Assembly (NCBI RefSeq): GCF_031846445.1
Contig: NZ_JAVRHR010000002.1
Span: 310,001-374,000 of the forward strand
Direction of reading: 5' to 3'
Length of the DNA stretch: 64,000 nt
From: Croceitalea rosinachiae
GTDB lineage: Bacteria; Bacteroidota; Bacteroidia; Flavobacteriales; Flavobacteriaceae
Below, in pieces: positions 8,705 to 16,982 of the stretch; the stretch's first letter is position 1; every line of letters begins with the position of its first letter. The translations under genes and the position numbers were made by a program. The notes beneath the pieces were generated by a model. The model saw only the letters and a program-made list of their open reading frames with translations, did no database searches and had not been told where the DNA came from.

Positions 8705-9415
8705 ATGGAAGTCAACATATATAAGAATAAAACAGCCGTAGCGAAACAGTTTTCAAGTTATTTTGCCAATTTGGTGAAGGAGAAAGCTGCTTTTCATGTG
8801 GCTCTTTCTGGCGGAAGTACGCCTAAGCTGATTTTTGATGTTTTAGCCAGTGAATATGGAAATCAAATTGATTGGTCACAAATTCATTTTTATTGGGGTG
8901 ATGAGCGTTGTGTACCTCCCACAGATGAGCAAAGTAATTATAAAATGACCGTTGATCATTTGTTTTCTAAAATTAATGTTCCTAAAGAAAATATTCATCG
9001 GGTCTTAGGGGAAAATGACCCTAAGGGCGAGGCCATGCGATACGCAAACCTTCTTGAGATAAATTTAGATAGGTTGGATACTATTCCCCAGTTCGACTTA
9101 GTGCTATTGGGCATGGGTGATGATGGGCATACCGCTTCTATTTTTCCGCACAACATACATTTATGGAATTCAAAAGACCATTGTGTGGTTGCTGCGCATC
9201 CTGATTCTGGTCAACAGCGAGTATCAATTAATGGAAAGGTCATCAATATAGCAAAGGAAGTAGCCTTTTTGGTCACGGGAAGTGGGAAAGCTGAAAAAGT
9301 TGATGAAATTCATAACAAAAAAGGAGATTACAAAAAGTACCCTGCCGCTTTAGTGAATCCTGAATCTGGTAATTTGGTATGGTTTATGGACGAAGATGCG
9401 GCGGTATCAATCTAA
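8705..9415 (+). CDS. pgl: 6-phosphogluconolactonase
   Basis: Hydrolyses 6-phosphoglucono-1,5-lactone to 6-phosphogluconate, the step between Zwf and Gnd. It has 236 residues, the usual length of the SOL/DevB type. Signatures visible are HVALSGGSTPKLIFDVL, FYWGDERCVPPTDEQSNYKM (phosphate and lactone binding), and LLGMGDDGHTASIFP, which holds the active-site Asp/His region. It lies behind zwf, separated by the heptamer and palindromic repeats. Its last 9 bases overlap the end of the convergent thioesterase gene. Confidence 0.96.
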   Translation: MEVNIYKNKTAVAKQFSSYFANLVKEKAAFHVALSGGSTPKLIFDVLASEYGNQIDWSQIHFYWGDERCVPPTDEQSNYKMTVDHLFSKINVPKENIHRVLGENDPKGEAMRYANLLEINLDRLDTIPQFDLVLLGMGDDGHTASIFPHNIHLWNSKDHCVVAAHPDSGQQRVSINGKVINIAKEVAFLVTGSGKAEKVDEIHNKKGDYKKYPAALVNPESGNLVWFMDEDAAVSI

Positions 9416-9964
9416 ATCCATCTTTACATTTTCACCGCCTAAGTACTCCAAATAATCATTTACCTTAAAATTTTTGGTGTCGTATTTAGAATCGCGTTTG
9501 AATGCAGACAATTTGCGCTCCTTGCTACGTGCAAAACGTCGCATCCCTTGTTTGTCTTTTATAATTAATCCTGGCACGGGCAGGTTTTTTCCATCTTCAC
9601 CCTTTGCCACCATTGTAAAATAGGAGGAATTACAATGCTTAGTATCGCCAGTAGTGACATTTTCAGATTCAACTCGGACCCCTACAACCATAGAAGTTTT
9701 TCCGGTGTAATTTATAGATGCTTTTAGTGTCACCAATTCGCCAACCTCAATCGGGCTTAAAAAATCTACCCGATTTACCGAAGCAGTGACGCAATACGCT
9801 TGTGAGTGTTTTGATGCACAGGCGAAAGCTATTTGATCCATTAAACTAAGAATATGTCCCCCGTGCACTTTTCCACCAAAATTGGAATGGGACGGAAGCA
9901 TAAGCTCAGTAATTGATAACCTTGATTCTTTTGAAGTTTTAAACTTTTTGGATTTAGTTGCCAA
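9407..9964 (-). CDS. Acyl-CoA thioesterase, hotdog fold (YciA/BFIT-like)
   Basis: About 185 residues of the hotdog thioesterase fold, expected to hydrolyse acyl-CoA thioesters in the cytoplasm. The diagnostic stretch is NFGGKVHGGHILSLMDQIAF, where the G-G-x-H-G-G turn and the following acidic residue form the active region, and ASVNRVDFLSPIEVGELV matches the second conserved segment. The start is uncertain: an ATG at 10015 would overlap the upstream gene by 62 nt, while a TTG at 9964 overlaps it by only 11 nt and gives the usual N-terminal length, so I prefer 9964. The C-terminal 50 residues are rich in Lys/Arg. It probably shares a transcript with the two genes upstream (9954-11663). Confidence 0.88.
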   Translation of the reverse strand: MATKSKKFKTSKESRLSITELMLPSHSNFGGKVHGGHILSLMDQIAFACASKHSQAYCVTASVNRVDFLSPIEVGELVTLKASINYTGKTSMVVGVRVESENVTTGDTKHCNSSYFTMVAKGEDGKNLPVPGLIIKDKQGMRRFARSKERKLSAFKRDSKYDTKNFKVNDYLEYLGGENVKMDLD

Positions 9965-10319
9965 AATGAGGAGATTTTTCAGGTTCAACTGCAATGATAA
10001 AATATTTGGTATCACCCAACCAAAAGAAAGTGGAATAGAGTTCTTTATAGGTAACCTTTACATATTTACCTTGAAAATCTTTTAGATTTTCAATGACTTC
10101 CATTTGACTATCTTCAACCGAAAACTCAAATATTTGTGCTCCAGAAATACCTTGACTTATTTCGCCTTCCCAAGTTTTTGCCAGCACTCCTTTTCGACTG
10201 AATTTGATGAGTTCACCAGAGCGATAGCCCTCACTGAACGGAACATAGTACACAAATGCGAAATAACCCGCTATTCCAAGAATAACAACAGAAATAAGGA
10301 TAAAAAGAAACTTGCGCAT
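9954..10319 (-). CDS. Small membrane-anchored protein of unknown function
   Basis: 121 residues. An N-terminal hydrophobic helix (about 3-25) could be an uncleaved anchor or signal sequence; the rest is a small, probably beta-rich periplasmic domain (GYRSGELIKFSRKGVLAKTWEGE, WLGDTKYFIIAVE). The family is widespread in Flavobacteriia. In my memory relatives are sometimes labelled 6-phosphogluconate dehydrogenase, which must be transferred from neighbouring genes because nothing here resembles that enzyme. It starts directly at the end of rmuC and overlaps the thioesterase start, so it sits within an operon. Confidence 0.82.
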   Translation of the reverse strand: MRKFLFILISVVILGIAGYFAFVYYVPFSEGYRSGELIKFSRKGVLAKTWEGEISQGISGAQIFEFSVEDSQMEVIENLKDFQGKYVKVTYKELYSTFFWLGDTKYFIIAVEPEKSPHFGN

Positions 10320-11663
10320 TTACATTTCTAATTTTGATTGTTCAAAGTCATCTTCCTCAGCTCTTTTCAAAATAGGTTCAGGAATGGACTTTTTTGCTTT
10401 TGCCCCCATTTTTTTTAATTTTTCTATACTGGTCACAATATTGCCTCGACCTTCTACTAATTTATTCATCGCCCCGCGATATTCAATCTTGGCCTCGTCC
10501 ATTTTTTTACCAACTCTAGTCAAATCAGTTACAAAACCCTCAAACTTGTCATAAAGCGCACCCGCTTGCCTGGCAATTTCAATGGCATTCTTTTGCTGCT
10601 TTTCATTGTTCCACATGGTGTCAATGGTACGCAGCGTTGCCAATAATGTTGAGGGAGTCACAATAACAATATTTTGTTCAAAGGCCTTATTGTATAAAGA
10701 GTTGTCTTGATTAATTGCAACTGCAAAAGCGGGTTCTATGGGAACAAAAAGGAGTACAAAATCAGGACTCTCCATTTCATACAAATCTTCGTACTTTTTG
10801 GAGGAAAGTTGTTCTACATGTTTTCTGAGCGAGTTGATATGGTCTTTAAGATGTTTTTCTTTGAATTCATTGTCGGCATTGACATAACGCTCATAATCTG
10901 TCAATGAAACCTTCGAATCCACAATCATTTTTTTACCATCCGGTAAGTTGATAATTACATCTGGCAGGACCCGAGAACCATCTTCTCGCTGAAAGCTTTG
11001 TTGAACACTATATTCACGGTCTTTTTCAAGTCCTGATTTTTCTAGAACCCGTTCCAATACTAATTCGCCCCAATTGCCCTGCATCTTACTATCACCTTTC
11101 AAGGCTTTTGTCAAGTTTTCAGCCTCTTGGGTGATTTTAAGGTTTTGGTTTTGAAGATTCAATAACTGCTCTTTTAAAGCTGAATGAATTGTAATATTTT
11201 CTTTTTGTGTATCCTCAACCTTTTTTTCAAACTCTTTTATTTTTTTATCAAGAGGAGTCAATATACTCTCAATATTAAGTTTATTCTGCTTTGTGAATTT
11301 TTCGCTCTTTTCATCAAGAATTTTATTGGCCAAGTTTTCAAATTCTTTGGTAAATTTTTCTTGTAACTTTTCCACTTCTTCTTTTTGCTCTCTATTCACC
11401 CTTTGCAAATTTTCATTTACACTTTCTAAGCGAACATAGTCTTGACCCAATTTTTCCTTCTCAGATTGCAATAGTCTTTTTTCTTCACTTTCAATAAGAA
11501 GCTTTTCATTCAAGGTGGTGATGGAACCGTTTATTTGTCTGTTCTCGGCTTCCAATTCACTTTGATTGGATTTTGTTTTTAATCTTTGAATATACAGACC
11601 TAAAAACACACCCAATCCCAAACAGATTAAGGCAATAATCACATAAACAAACTCAGTACTCAT
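10320..11663 (-). CDS. rmuC: DNA recombination protein RmuC
   Basis: 447 residues. An N-terminal membrane helix (about 5-25) is followed by a long coiled coil (about 30-190) and the RmuC domain, related to restriction-endonuclease folds. Conserved segments include MQGNWGELVLERVLEKSGL, RVLPDVIINLPDGKKMIVDS and VLLFVPIEPAFAVA. RmuC suppresses DNA inversions and limits recombination at short inverted repeats, probably by cutting abnormal structures. The length and domain order are normal. It is the first of a three-gene group: the next gene starts directly after its stop. Confidence 0.95.
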   Translation of the reverse strand: MSTEFVYVIIALICLGLGVFLGLYIQRLKTKSNQSELEAENRQINGSITTLNEKLLIESEEKRLLQSEKEKLGQDYVRLESVNENLQRVNREQKEEVEKLQEKFTKEFENLANKILDEKSEKFTKQNKLNIESILTPLDKKIKEFEKKVEDTQKENITIHSALKEQLLNLQNQNLKITQEAENLTKALKGDSKMQGNWGELVLERVLEKSGLEKDREYSVQQSFQREDGSRVLPDVIINLPDGKKMIVDSKVSLTDYERYVNADNEFKEKHLKDHINSLRKHVEQLSSKKYEDLYEMESPDFVLLFVPIEPAFAVAINQDNSLYNKAFEQNIVIVTPSTLLATLRTIDTMWNNEKQQKNAIEIARQAGALYDKFEGFVTDLTRVGKKMDEAKIEYRGAMNKLVEGRGNIVTSIEKLKKMGAKAKKSIPEPILKRAEEDDFEQSKLEM

Positions 11664-11724
11664 TCGGCGACTTTTCTATGGATAAAGATAATGGATAAAT
11701 GACTTTTAAAGATGGTAAATAAAA

Positions 11725-12498
11725 TTACTTATTCACTTTGAAGGAACCGGTTTTAGTATCGAAAATAACAGTTTCTGAGGGAAAAAGAGTCTCAAAATAT
11801 TTTTTTTCAATCAACTCAGATGGCGAACCAAAAGGGTTGTTCTTTCCATCTAACAATAGAATTTTGTCACAAAGTTGTATGGCCAAGTTAATCTCATGAG
11901 TGGTGAATAGAATCGTTTTTTGATGTTCTTTAACCAATTGTTTTAAGAGTTTTAGAATTTGAACTTTATGGTAAAGGTCAAGATGAGTTGTAGGCTCATC
12001 CAACAAAATAACGGCCGTATCTTGTGCCATTGCTCTTGCGATGAGTACGCGTTGTAATTGACCATCACTAAGTTCATAGCACTTCTGTTTTTTTAAGTTG
12101 TTTAGTTCAAAAATGTCTAAACTGTTCTGAATGAATTCTTTATCTTTCTCAGTTAAAGAACCAATCCAATTGGTATAAGGCTGTCGACTGAGCGCTATTA
12201 ATTCAGACACGGTAAGGTTTTTTGAAGCAATACTTTCAGTAAGTACAACACTTAGTTGTTTAGACTGTTCTAAAGAAGTCAAATTATCAAGAGATTTATC
12301 CTTAATTTTTATTTCCCCTTTTAGAGCGGGCTGTAGATTACACATGGTTCTTAATAAGGTGGACTTTCCTATTCCGTTGATTCCCACAACACCGCATAAT
12401 TGGCCCTCATTCAATTTGAAGTTTATAGTATTTGCTATTTGTTGAGTACCATAGCCAATATGAAGTTCTCGTGCCGAGATGTTAACTTTTGACGCCAT
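11725..12498 (-). CDS. btuD: Vitamin B12 ABC transporter, ATP-binding protein (BtuD-like)
   Basis: 257-residue ATPase of the FecE/BtuD class that powers uptake through the permease upstream. Walker A is GINGIGKST (39-47), the signature is LSDGQLQRV instead of the usual LSGGQ, and Walker B is VILLDEPTTHLD, followed by the H-loop TTHE. The open frame extends upstream into the permease gene, but the ATG at 12498 lies 2 nt after the permease stop and gives normal length. The B12 specificity is inferred from the divergent receptor under a cobalamin riboswitch; the sequence alone would also fit haem or siderophore transport. Confidence 0.88.
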   Translation of the reverse strand: MASKVNISARELHIGYGTQQIANTINFKLNEGQLCGVVGINGIGKSTLLRTMCNLQPALKGEIKIKDKSLDNLTSLEQSKQLSVVLTESIASKNLTVSELIALSRQPYTNWIGSLTEKDKEFIQNSLDIFELNNLKKQKCYELSDGQLQRVLIARAMAQDTAVILLDEPTTHLDLYHKVQILKLLKQLVKEHQKTILFTTHEINLAIQLCDKILLLDGKNNPFGSPSELIEKKYFETLFPSETVIFDTKTGSFKVNK

Positions 12499-12500
12499 AG

Positions 12501-13535
12501 TTAAAAGAAAAGCTTTCGTTTTTTTACCAATAACCAAATTACAATGGGGGCACCAATAATTGAGGTAATGGCATTGATAGGTAATACATTTGCCGAATTT
12601 GGCAATTGTGCGATACAATCACATAAAAGCATTAAAATGCCTCCATACAAAAATACTGCAGGTAAAAGGATGCGATGTTCCATGGTATGAAACAACTGTC
12701 GCGTTAAGTGCGGAACTGCAAGACCTATAAAAGCAATTGGTCCTGCAAAGGCCGTAATTCCTCCAGCTAATAAGCTTGTTGCTGTGATAATCAAATACTT
12801 TGACTTTTTCAGAGGTATACCAAGGCTTTTGGCATAGTTCTCCCCAAGTAAAAAGGCATTTAGACTTTTAATGGTTCCTATGGCGAATAGTAATCCTATA
12901 AGTACGATACTGAACAAAATGGACAATTGGTTCCACGATAAATTACCTACCGAACCATACGACCAGAATATAAAACGTTGCAACTGTTCAGCATCAGAAA
13001 AATAGGCAAGCACGCTAACTATTGCTGCGGTTATGCTTCCGAACATCAACCCGATAATAAGTAAGGTCATCGTATCGCGAACCCTGTTCGCAACTACCAT
13101 AACTACTAAAAGCACCAATACACTGCCTGCGCTTGCAGCAATAACCAATGATACATCATTTAAAAACTGCATTAGTGCAAAACCAGATAAAAGTGAAGCT
13201 CCCATGAGTAAAAGAGCGGCTCCAAGGCTTGCTCCAGAACTTATTCCCAAGACAAAAGGCCCTGCTAATGGATTCCGAAATAAAGTTTGCATAAGTAAGC
13301 CACTTACCGCTAATCCACCACCCACCAAAATTGCGGTTAAGGCTTTTGGAATGCGATAGTTTAAAACAATATATTCCCACGAAGCCGTTTCTAGTTCGCC
13401 GCCAAAAATGACCTTTATGGTATCTTTAAATGGAATGGAAACACTACCTAAACTGATATTTAATAGCATGACTAAAATTAGCATCAAAAGCAATGCAAAA
13501 AACCATGCTGAATATGAACCTTTTACTATTTTCAT
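12501..13535 (-). CDS. btuC: Vitamin B12 ABC transporter, permease (BtuC-like, FecCD family)
   Basis: 344-residue inner-membrane permease of the FecCD/BtuC family with about ten membrane helices. Recognisable segments are YRIPKALTAILVGGGLAVSG, MQTLFRNPLAGPFVLGISSG, and GPIAFIGLAVPHLTR, the last being the coupling loop that contacts the ATPase. Two copies would form the channel that receives the substrate from the binding protein. The start overlaps the stop of the binding-protein gene by 4 nt (ATGA), and the ATPase gene starts 2 nt after its end, so the three are translated together. Confidence 0.9.
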   Translation of the reverse strand: MKIVKGSYSAWFFALLLMLILVMLLNISLGSVSIPFKDTIKVIFGGELETASWEYIVLNYRIPKALTAILVGGGLAVSGLLMQTLFRNPLAGPFVLGISSGASLGAALLLMGASLLSGFALMQFLNDVSLVIAASAGSVLVLLVVMVVANRVRDTMTLLIIGLMFGSITAAIVSVLAYFSDAEQLQRFIFWSYGSVGNLSWNQLSILFSIVLIGLLFAIGTIKSLNAFLLGENYAKSLGIPLKKSKYLIITATSLLAGGITAFAGPIAFIGLAVPHLTRQLFHTMEHRILLPAVFLYGGILMLLCDCIAQLPNSANVLPINAITSIIGAPIVIWLLVKKRKLFF

Positions 13536-14686
13536 TTCAAAGGGGTGAAAAAGTATAGGACATGATTAGGCAGTACTTCTGGATGAAAAATATGTACTAG
13601 GTCTTTTAGTACCAAATCTGGACGTTGTGGGGCAAGTTCATAATAGAGTAACCCTCCTGTAGGTCCTTTAGTAGCTGAAAAGGTGAATAAGTGTTTATTT
13701 TTAAAAGCTTCAAATTCAGAATAATGATTATTGGCATTAATTAAATCATCGTATGTAGTGAATTGAGATGGAGAAATCCAGAACTCAGCATCTTGCCCTT
13801 TTTCAAGAGCTGTTTCTAAACTCAAAGAGAGGCTACCTGTTCCTTCCGAATCAGCCCAAAGGTAATCTGCATTGGCATCCGCTAAAAATTGTGCAGCCCA
13901 GCTTTTTCCAGCGGGTAAATACCATACATCTTTATATAGGGCACCACTTAAAACTGTAGGTCTTTTTTTGGCTGTTCTGGCAAGTTCTTTAACTTGATTA
14001 TAAGAAGATGCTATCGTCTTAAAAATACTATCGGCTTCTTTTTCCTTTCCTAATAATACTCCAAAAAACTTAATCCATTCGGCTTTCCCTAAAGGTGTCT
14101 GCTCTGTCCAATCCCCATTATAAAGTATTGGTATACCCGATTTTTGTAGTACCTCGTAGGTCGAATTTTGGTTGTCAATAGCAAATCCCACCACGGCGTC
14201 GGGACTCATTTCAAGCACCATTTCGGTATTTAGTGATTGATTACTGCCCAATTCTTTGATTTTACCTGAATTTATTAGTTGTCTTGCTGGCATTGACGAG
14301 ATATACCTTATGTCTGGAAATCCTATCAATTTGTTCAAGCCGCCTAAACTCTCGAGAGCAGGTATATGTGTAGTTGAGGTTACAACTAGGTTTTGAATAG
14401 GTGTGCTTATAACTGCATCGTACGCTTCTTTTTGAAACGTAATTTTGGACAATCTATCTTTTGGAATAAATGCATAGGTAAAACGTTGTTTCGCATTTGG
14501 CCATGGGTTCGTTACATGAATAACAGGAAAATCTCCAGACTTGTCAATATCAAAACCAACTGCATATTGCACTAGTTCATCATTCTGCTCAACTACTGTA
14601 TTTGTTGATTTGGATTCTTTTTTACAAGATGCCACCGTCATCAGAATAAGACAAAAACGAACTGCTTTTAAGAGCATTTTTTCCAT
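13532..14686 (-). CDS. btuF: Vitamin B12 ABC transporter, substrate-binding lipoprotein (BtuF-like)
   Basis: About 384 residues. A short hydrophobic leader ends in a lipobox (MTVASC, Cys21 from the chosen start), so it should be a lipoprotein. The body is a class III periplasmic binding protein of the FecB/BtuF type: VTSTTHIPALESLG, then a helix backbone linking two lobes, and MSPDAVVGFA. The open frame reaches up to 14737, but the ATG at 14686 (MEKMLLKAV) gives a proper leader. It is the first gene of the import operon and is divergent from btuB. No riboswitch is visible on its own strand in the short space upstream. Confidence 0.86.
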   Translation of the reverse strand: MEKMLLKAVRFCLILMTVASCKKESKSTNTVVEQNDELVQYAVGFDIDKSGDFPVIHVTNPWPNAKQRFTYAFIPKDRLSKITFQKEAYDAVISTPIQNLVVTSTTHIPALESLGGLNKLIGFPDIRYISSMPARQLINSGKIKELGSNQSLNTEMVLEMSPDAVVGFAIDNQNSTYEVLQKSGIPILYNGDWTEQTPLGKAEWIKFFGVLLGKEKEADSIFKTIASSYNQVKELARTAKKRPTVLSGALYKDVWYLPAGKSWAAQFLADANADYLWADSEGTGSLSLSLETALEKGQDAEFWISPSQFTTYDDLINANNHYSEFEAFKNKHLFTFSATKGPTGGLLYYELAPQRPDLVLKDLVHIFHPEVLPNHVLYFFTPLK

Positions 14687-14753
14687 GGTTTCAAAAATAG
14701 GGTATTTAACTTTTGTAGAAAGGTTAAACAAAATCATTAGATTCGCAGCGAAT

Positions 14754-14988
14754 TTTGGTTCATATAATTCAATTTATATGATTAAAAGGGAATCTAGTGA
14801 AAAACTAGAGCTGTTCCCGCAACTGTGAGTATATGCTGAATCAGTCAGCATCTTTCTTGTATAAGCAAGTTGTATTTACTTCAAACCACTGCTAGAAAGT
14901 TTTCTAGTGGGAAGGTAAAATGCAAATTACGAGCCAGGAGACCTGCCATATTCAAACGACAAATGTTAAACTTTCGGGATAAAAGTTT
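14754..14988 (+). promoter_or_regulatory. Cobalamin riboswitch upstream of btuB
   Basis: All main landmarks of an adenosylcobalamin-type aptamer occur in order: AAAAGGGAA (about 14784), the CTAGTG…ACTAG arm followed by CTGTTCCCGCAACTGTG (14811-14827), the CACTG…CTAGTGGGAAGG arm (about 14888-14915), and the B12 box GCCAGGAGACCTGCC (14933-14947). Beyond the aptamer, a hairpin with stem AAACTTT/AAAGTTT (14968-14974 and 14982-14988) exposes CGGGA (14975-14979), which is complementary to TCCCG (14815-14819) in the aptamer loop. This is the classical kissing-loop pair that lets B12 binding lock the expression platform. Binding should lower btuB expression. No terminator T-run is present, so control is probably of translation. 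Confidence 0.95.
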
Positions 14989-15031
14989 GCGTAGGGATAC
15001 CTATGGTTCTTCCGAGTAATTAAAAGTAAAA

Positions 15032-16927
15032 ATGAAAAAAGTAGTAGCAGGGTTTTTTACCCTAGTTCTTTATTGTGCACAAATGGAAGCACAAGAACAA
15101 GTAACAGATTCGATGGCAATTCAGCAATTGGATGAAGTGGTGGTAAGTGATTCGCGTTTTGCATTAAAACGTGAAAATTCAGGTAAAACAATAATTAAAA
15201 TTACCGCAGCTGAGATTGTTCAAAATCAGGGTAGATCGATAGCAGAACTTATTAATTCAAAAAGCGGAATTGAAATTAATGGGAGTAGGAGTGTAGCCGG
15301 TCAAAATTTGAGTTATTTTGTTCGAGGTGGTAACAATAGACAGGTACTTGTGCTAATTGACGGTATTCAAGTAAATGACCCATCACAAATTGCCAATGAC
15401 TTTGATTTAAGGTTGTTAGATTTGAATACTATTGAGAACATTGAGATTATTAAGGGTGCAGCAAGTACGCTCTATGGTAATGCTGCGGCAACAGCGGTAA
15501 TTAGCATTACCACAAAAAATGCATCTAAAGAAAAGGTAGCGCTTAGTCTGAGTTCTATACTAGGTACAAATGCTAGCCAAGATGATGATAACAAAACCAT
15601 TTCTAATTTTAATAATGGACTGAACATTAATGGAACATTAGAAAAGTTTAGTTATGTCATTGGTTTTGCAAACCAATATACCGATGGGCTATCAGCAGCT
15701 TCTGGTGTCAATACAGAAGAAGATACCTTTTCAAGAATTAATACCAATATTAAGCTTGGGTACAGATTTTCTGAGGCATTCAATTTGAAAGTATTTGGAA
15801 GTTTTGATAAGATAAAGAATGACATTGATGGTTTTCCTGCTCCACTTTTTCAGTTTGCCGATACTAATGACAAATCTGTTTCTGAACAGCTTCGTTTTGC
15901 AATAGCTCCGAGTTTTAAATATCAAAACGGAAGTATCTCCATGAATGCCAGTATCACAAATATTGACCGAGAAACGATTTCAGATTTTCCATCAGTCTTT
16001 GAGTCAAAAGGATATAATGTGGATATTTTTAACAAATATGTCTTTGGTGAACAGTTATATAGCATTATTGGTTTTAATTATCAAAAAAACGAAACTCTGT
16101 TTGCAGAAGAAGTGACGTATACAAATAATGATCCCTATGCAAATATGGTCTATGTATCAGAATTTGGATTAAATCTAAACGCCGGTGCTAGACTAAATAA
16201 GCATAGTGAATACGGCAGCCAACTGACCTACAATTTTAATCCTTCTTATACTTTTGGGCTAGGGAGTGGATATGGCAAATTTTTAGGCTCCTACAGCACA
16301 TCGTTTATAGCACCAAGTCTATTTCAATTGTTTGATGGTACGTTTGGAAATCCTGACCTAGAAGCAGAAGAGAATAGAACATTGGAAAGTGGTTTTGAAT
16401 GGAACCTCGGAAAGAAGTTACGCTTTAGTGGACTTTATTTTAACCGAAATGAGATGAATACAGTACTTTTTACAACAATTGATCCAGCTAATTTCATCTC
16501 ACAGTATACTAACGCAGAAGGTGAAGCAAAAATACAAGGTGTCGAGTTTGAAATTGCTTCAGAATTGTTTTTAGGCCTAAATTTTACCGCAAATTATACT
16601 TTTACCGAGCTAAATGAAGGAAATCGAGTTCGTTTGCCTAAACACAGAGCTAATGCAAACCTTAATTATAAGATTTCAGATAGAACGAATACCGCTATAA
16701 CTTATCAGTATGTTGGAAGCAGAGAAGATACCGATTTCAGCACTTTTCAAAATGTAGCGCTTGATGCCTATTCGTTAATTGACTTTTACTTTGGACATCA
16801 ATTTAAAAACAACAAATTGAAGTTGTTTATAAACATCACCAATATTTTTAATGAAGATTATCAAGAAATTATTGGTTATAGTACTAGAGGTAGAAACTAC
16901 AATTTAGGACTGAATGTAAGTTTATAA
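15032..16927 (+). CDS. btuB: TonB-dependent vitamin B12 receptor (BtuB-like)
   Basis: 631-residue outer-membrane receptor: signal peptide (1-20, ending MEAQ), a plug domain (about 30-150, with LDEVVVSDSRF, QVLVLIDGIQVNDP and IEIIKGAASTLYGNAAA), then a 22-strand barrel ending in the usual hydrophobic C-terminal strand (NYNLGLNVSL). Family membership is certain. B12 as substrate follows from the riboswitch immediately upstream and from the divergent binding-protein/ABC genes. The start codon is 44 nt past the last riboswitch hairpin. A strong terminator follows the stop directly. Confidence 0.93.
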   Translation: MKKVVAGFFTLVLYCAQMEAQEQVTDSMAIQQLDEVVVSDSRFALKRENSGKTIIKITAAEIVQNQGRSIAELINSKSGIEINGSRSVAGQNLSYFVRGGNNRQVLVLIDGIQVNDPSQIANDFDLRLLDLNTIENIEIIKGAASTLYGNAAATAVISITTKNASKEKVALSLSSILGTNASQDDDNKTISNFNNGLNINGTLEKFSYVIGFANQYTDGLSAASGVNTEEDTFSRINTNIKLGYRFSEAFNLKVFGSFDKIKNDIDGFPAPLFQFADTNDKSVSEQLRFAIAPSFKYQNGSISMNASITNIDRETISDFPSVFESKGYNVDIFNKYVFGEQLYSIIGFNYQKNETLFAEEVTYTNNDPYANMVYVSEFGLNLNAGARLNKHSEYGSQLTYNFNPSYTFGLGSGYGKFLGSYSTSFIAPSLFQLFDGTFGNPDLEAEENRTLESGFEWNLGKKLRFSGLYFNRNEMNTVLFTTIDPANFISQYTNAEGEAKIQGVEFEIASELFLGLNFTANYTFTELNEGNRVRLPKHRANANLNYKISDRTNTAITYQYVGSREDTDFSTFQNVALDAYSLIDFYFGHQFKNNKLKLFINITNIFNEDYQEIIGYSTRGRNYNLGLNVSL

Positions 16928-16965
16928 TTAAAAAGGCAGTTTGGTACACCAAGCTGCCTTTTTAA
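16928..16965. terminator. Bidirectional terminator between btuB and the S41 protease
   Basis: An inverted repeat starts at the base after the btuB stop: TTAAAAAGGCAGTTTGG (from 16928) pairs with CCAAGCTGCCTTTTTAA (to 16965), giving a stem of about 17 bp with one G-T pair. The A-run and T-run on the two sides make it usable from both strands, which fits the convergent genes. Confidence 0.88.
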
Positions 16966-16982
16966 TCGATTTCAATTTCGAT

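Noticed and set aside
9954..10319. Small protein as 6-phosphogluconate dehydrogenase because of nearby gnd
   Set aside because: It is 121 residues with a membrane anchor and no dehydrogenase motif; the real gnd is at 5587-6996.
11995..12100. LSDGQ instead of LSGGQ in btuD as a sign of inactivation
   Set aside because: The change is tolerated in many FecE/BtuD-type ATPases and all other motifs are intact.
12499..12618. 40-residue N-terminal extension of btuD
   Set aside because: It overlaps the btuC coding end, has no family likeness, and the ATG at 12498 fits the usual BtuD length and spacing.
13033..13359. 108-codon + strand frame inside btuC
   Set aside because: It lies fully antisense to a well-supported permease gene with clear family motifs, and its translation resembles no protein.
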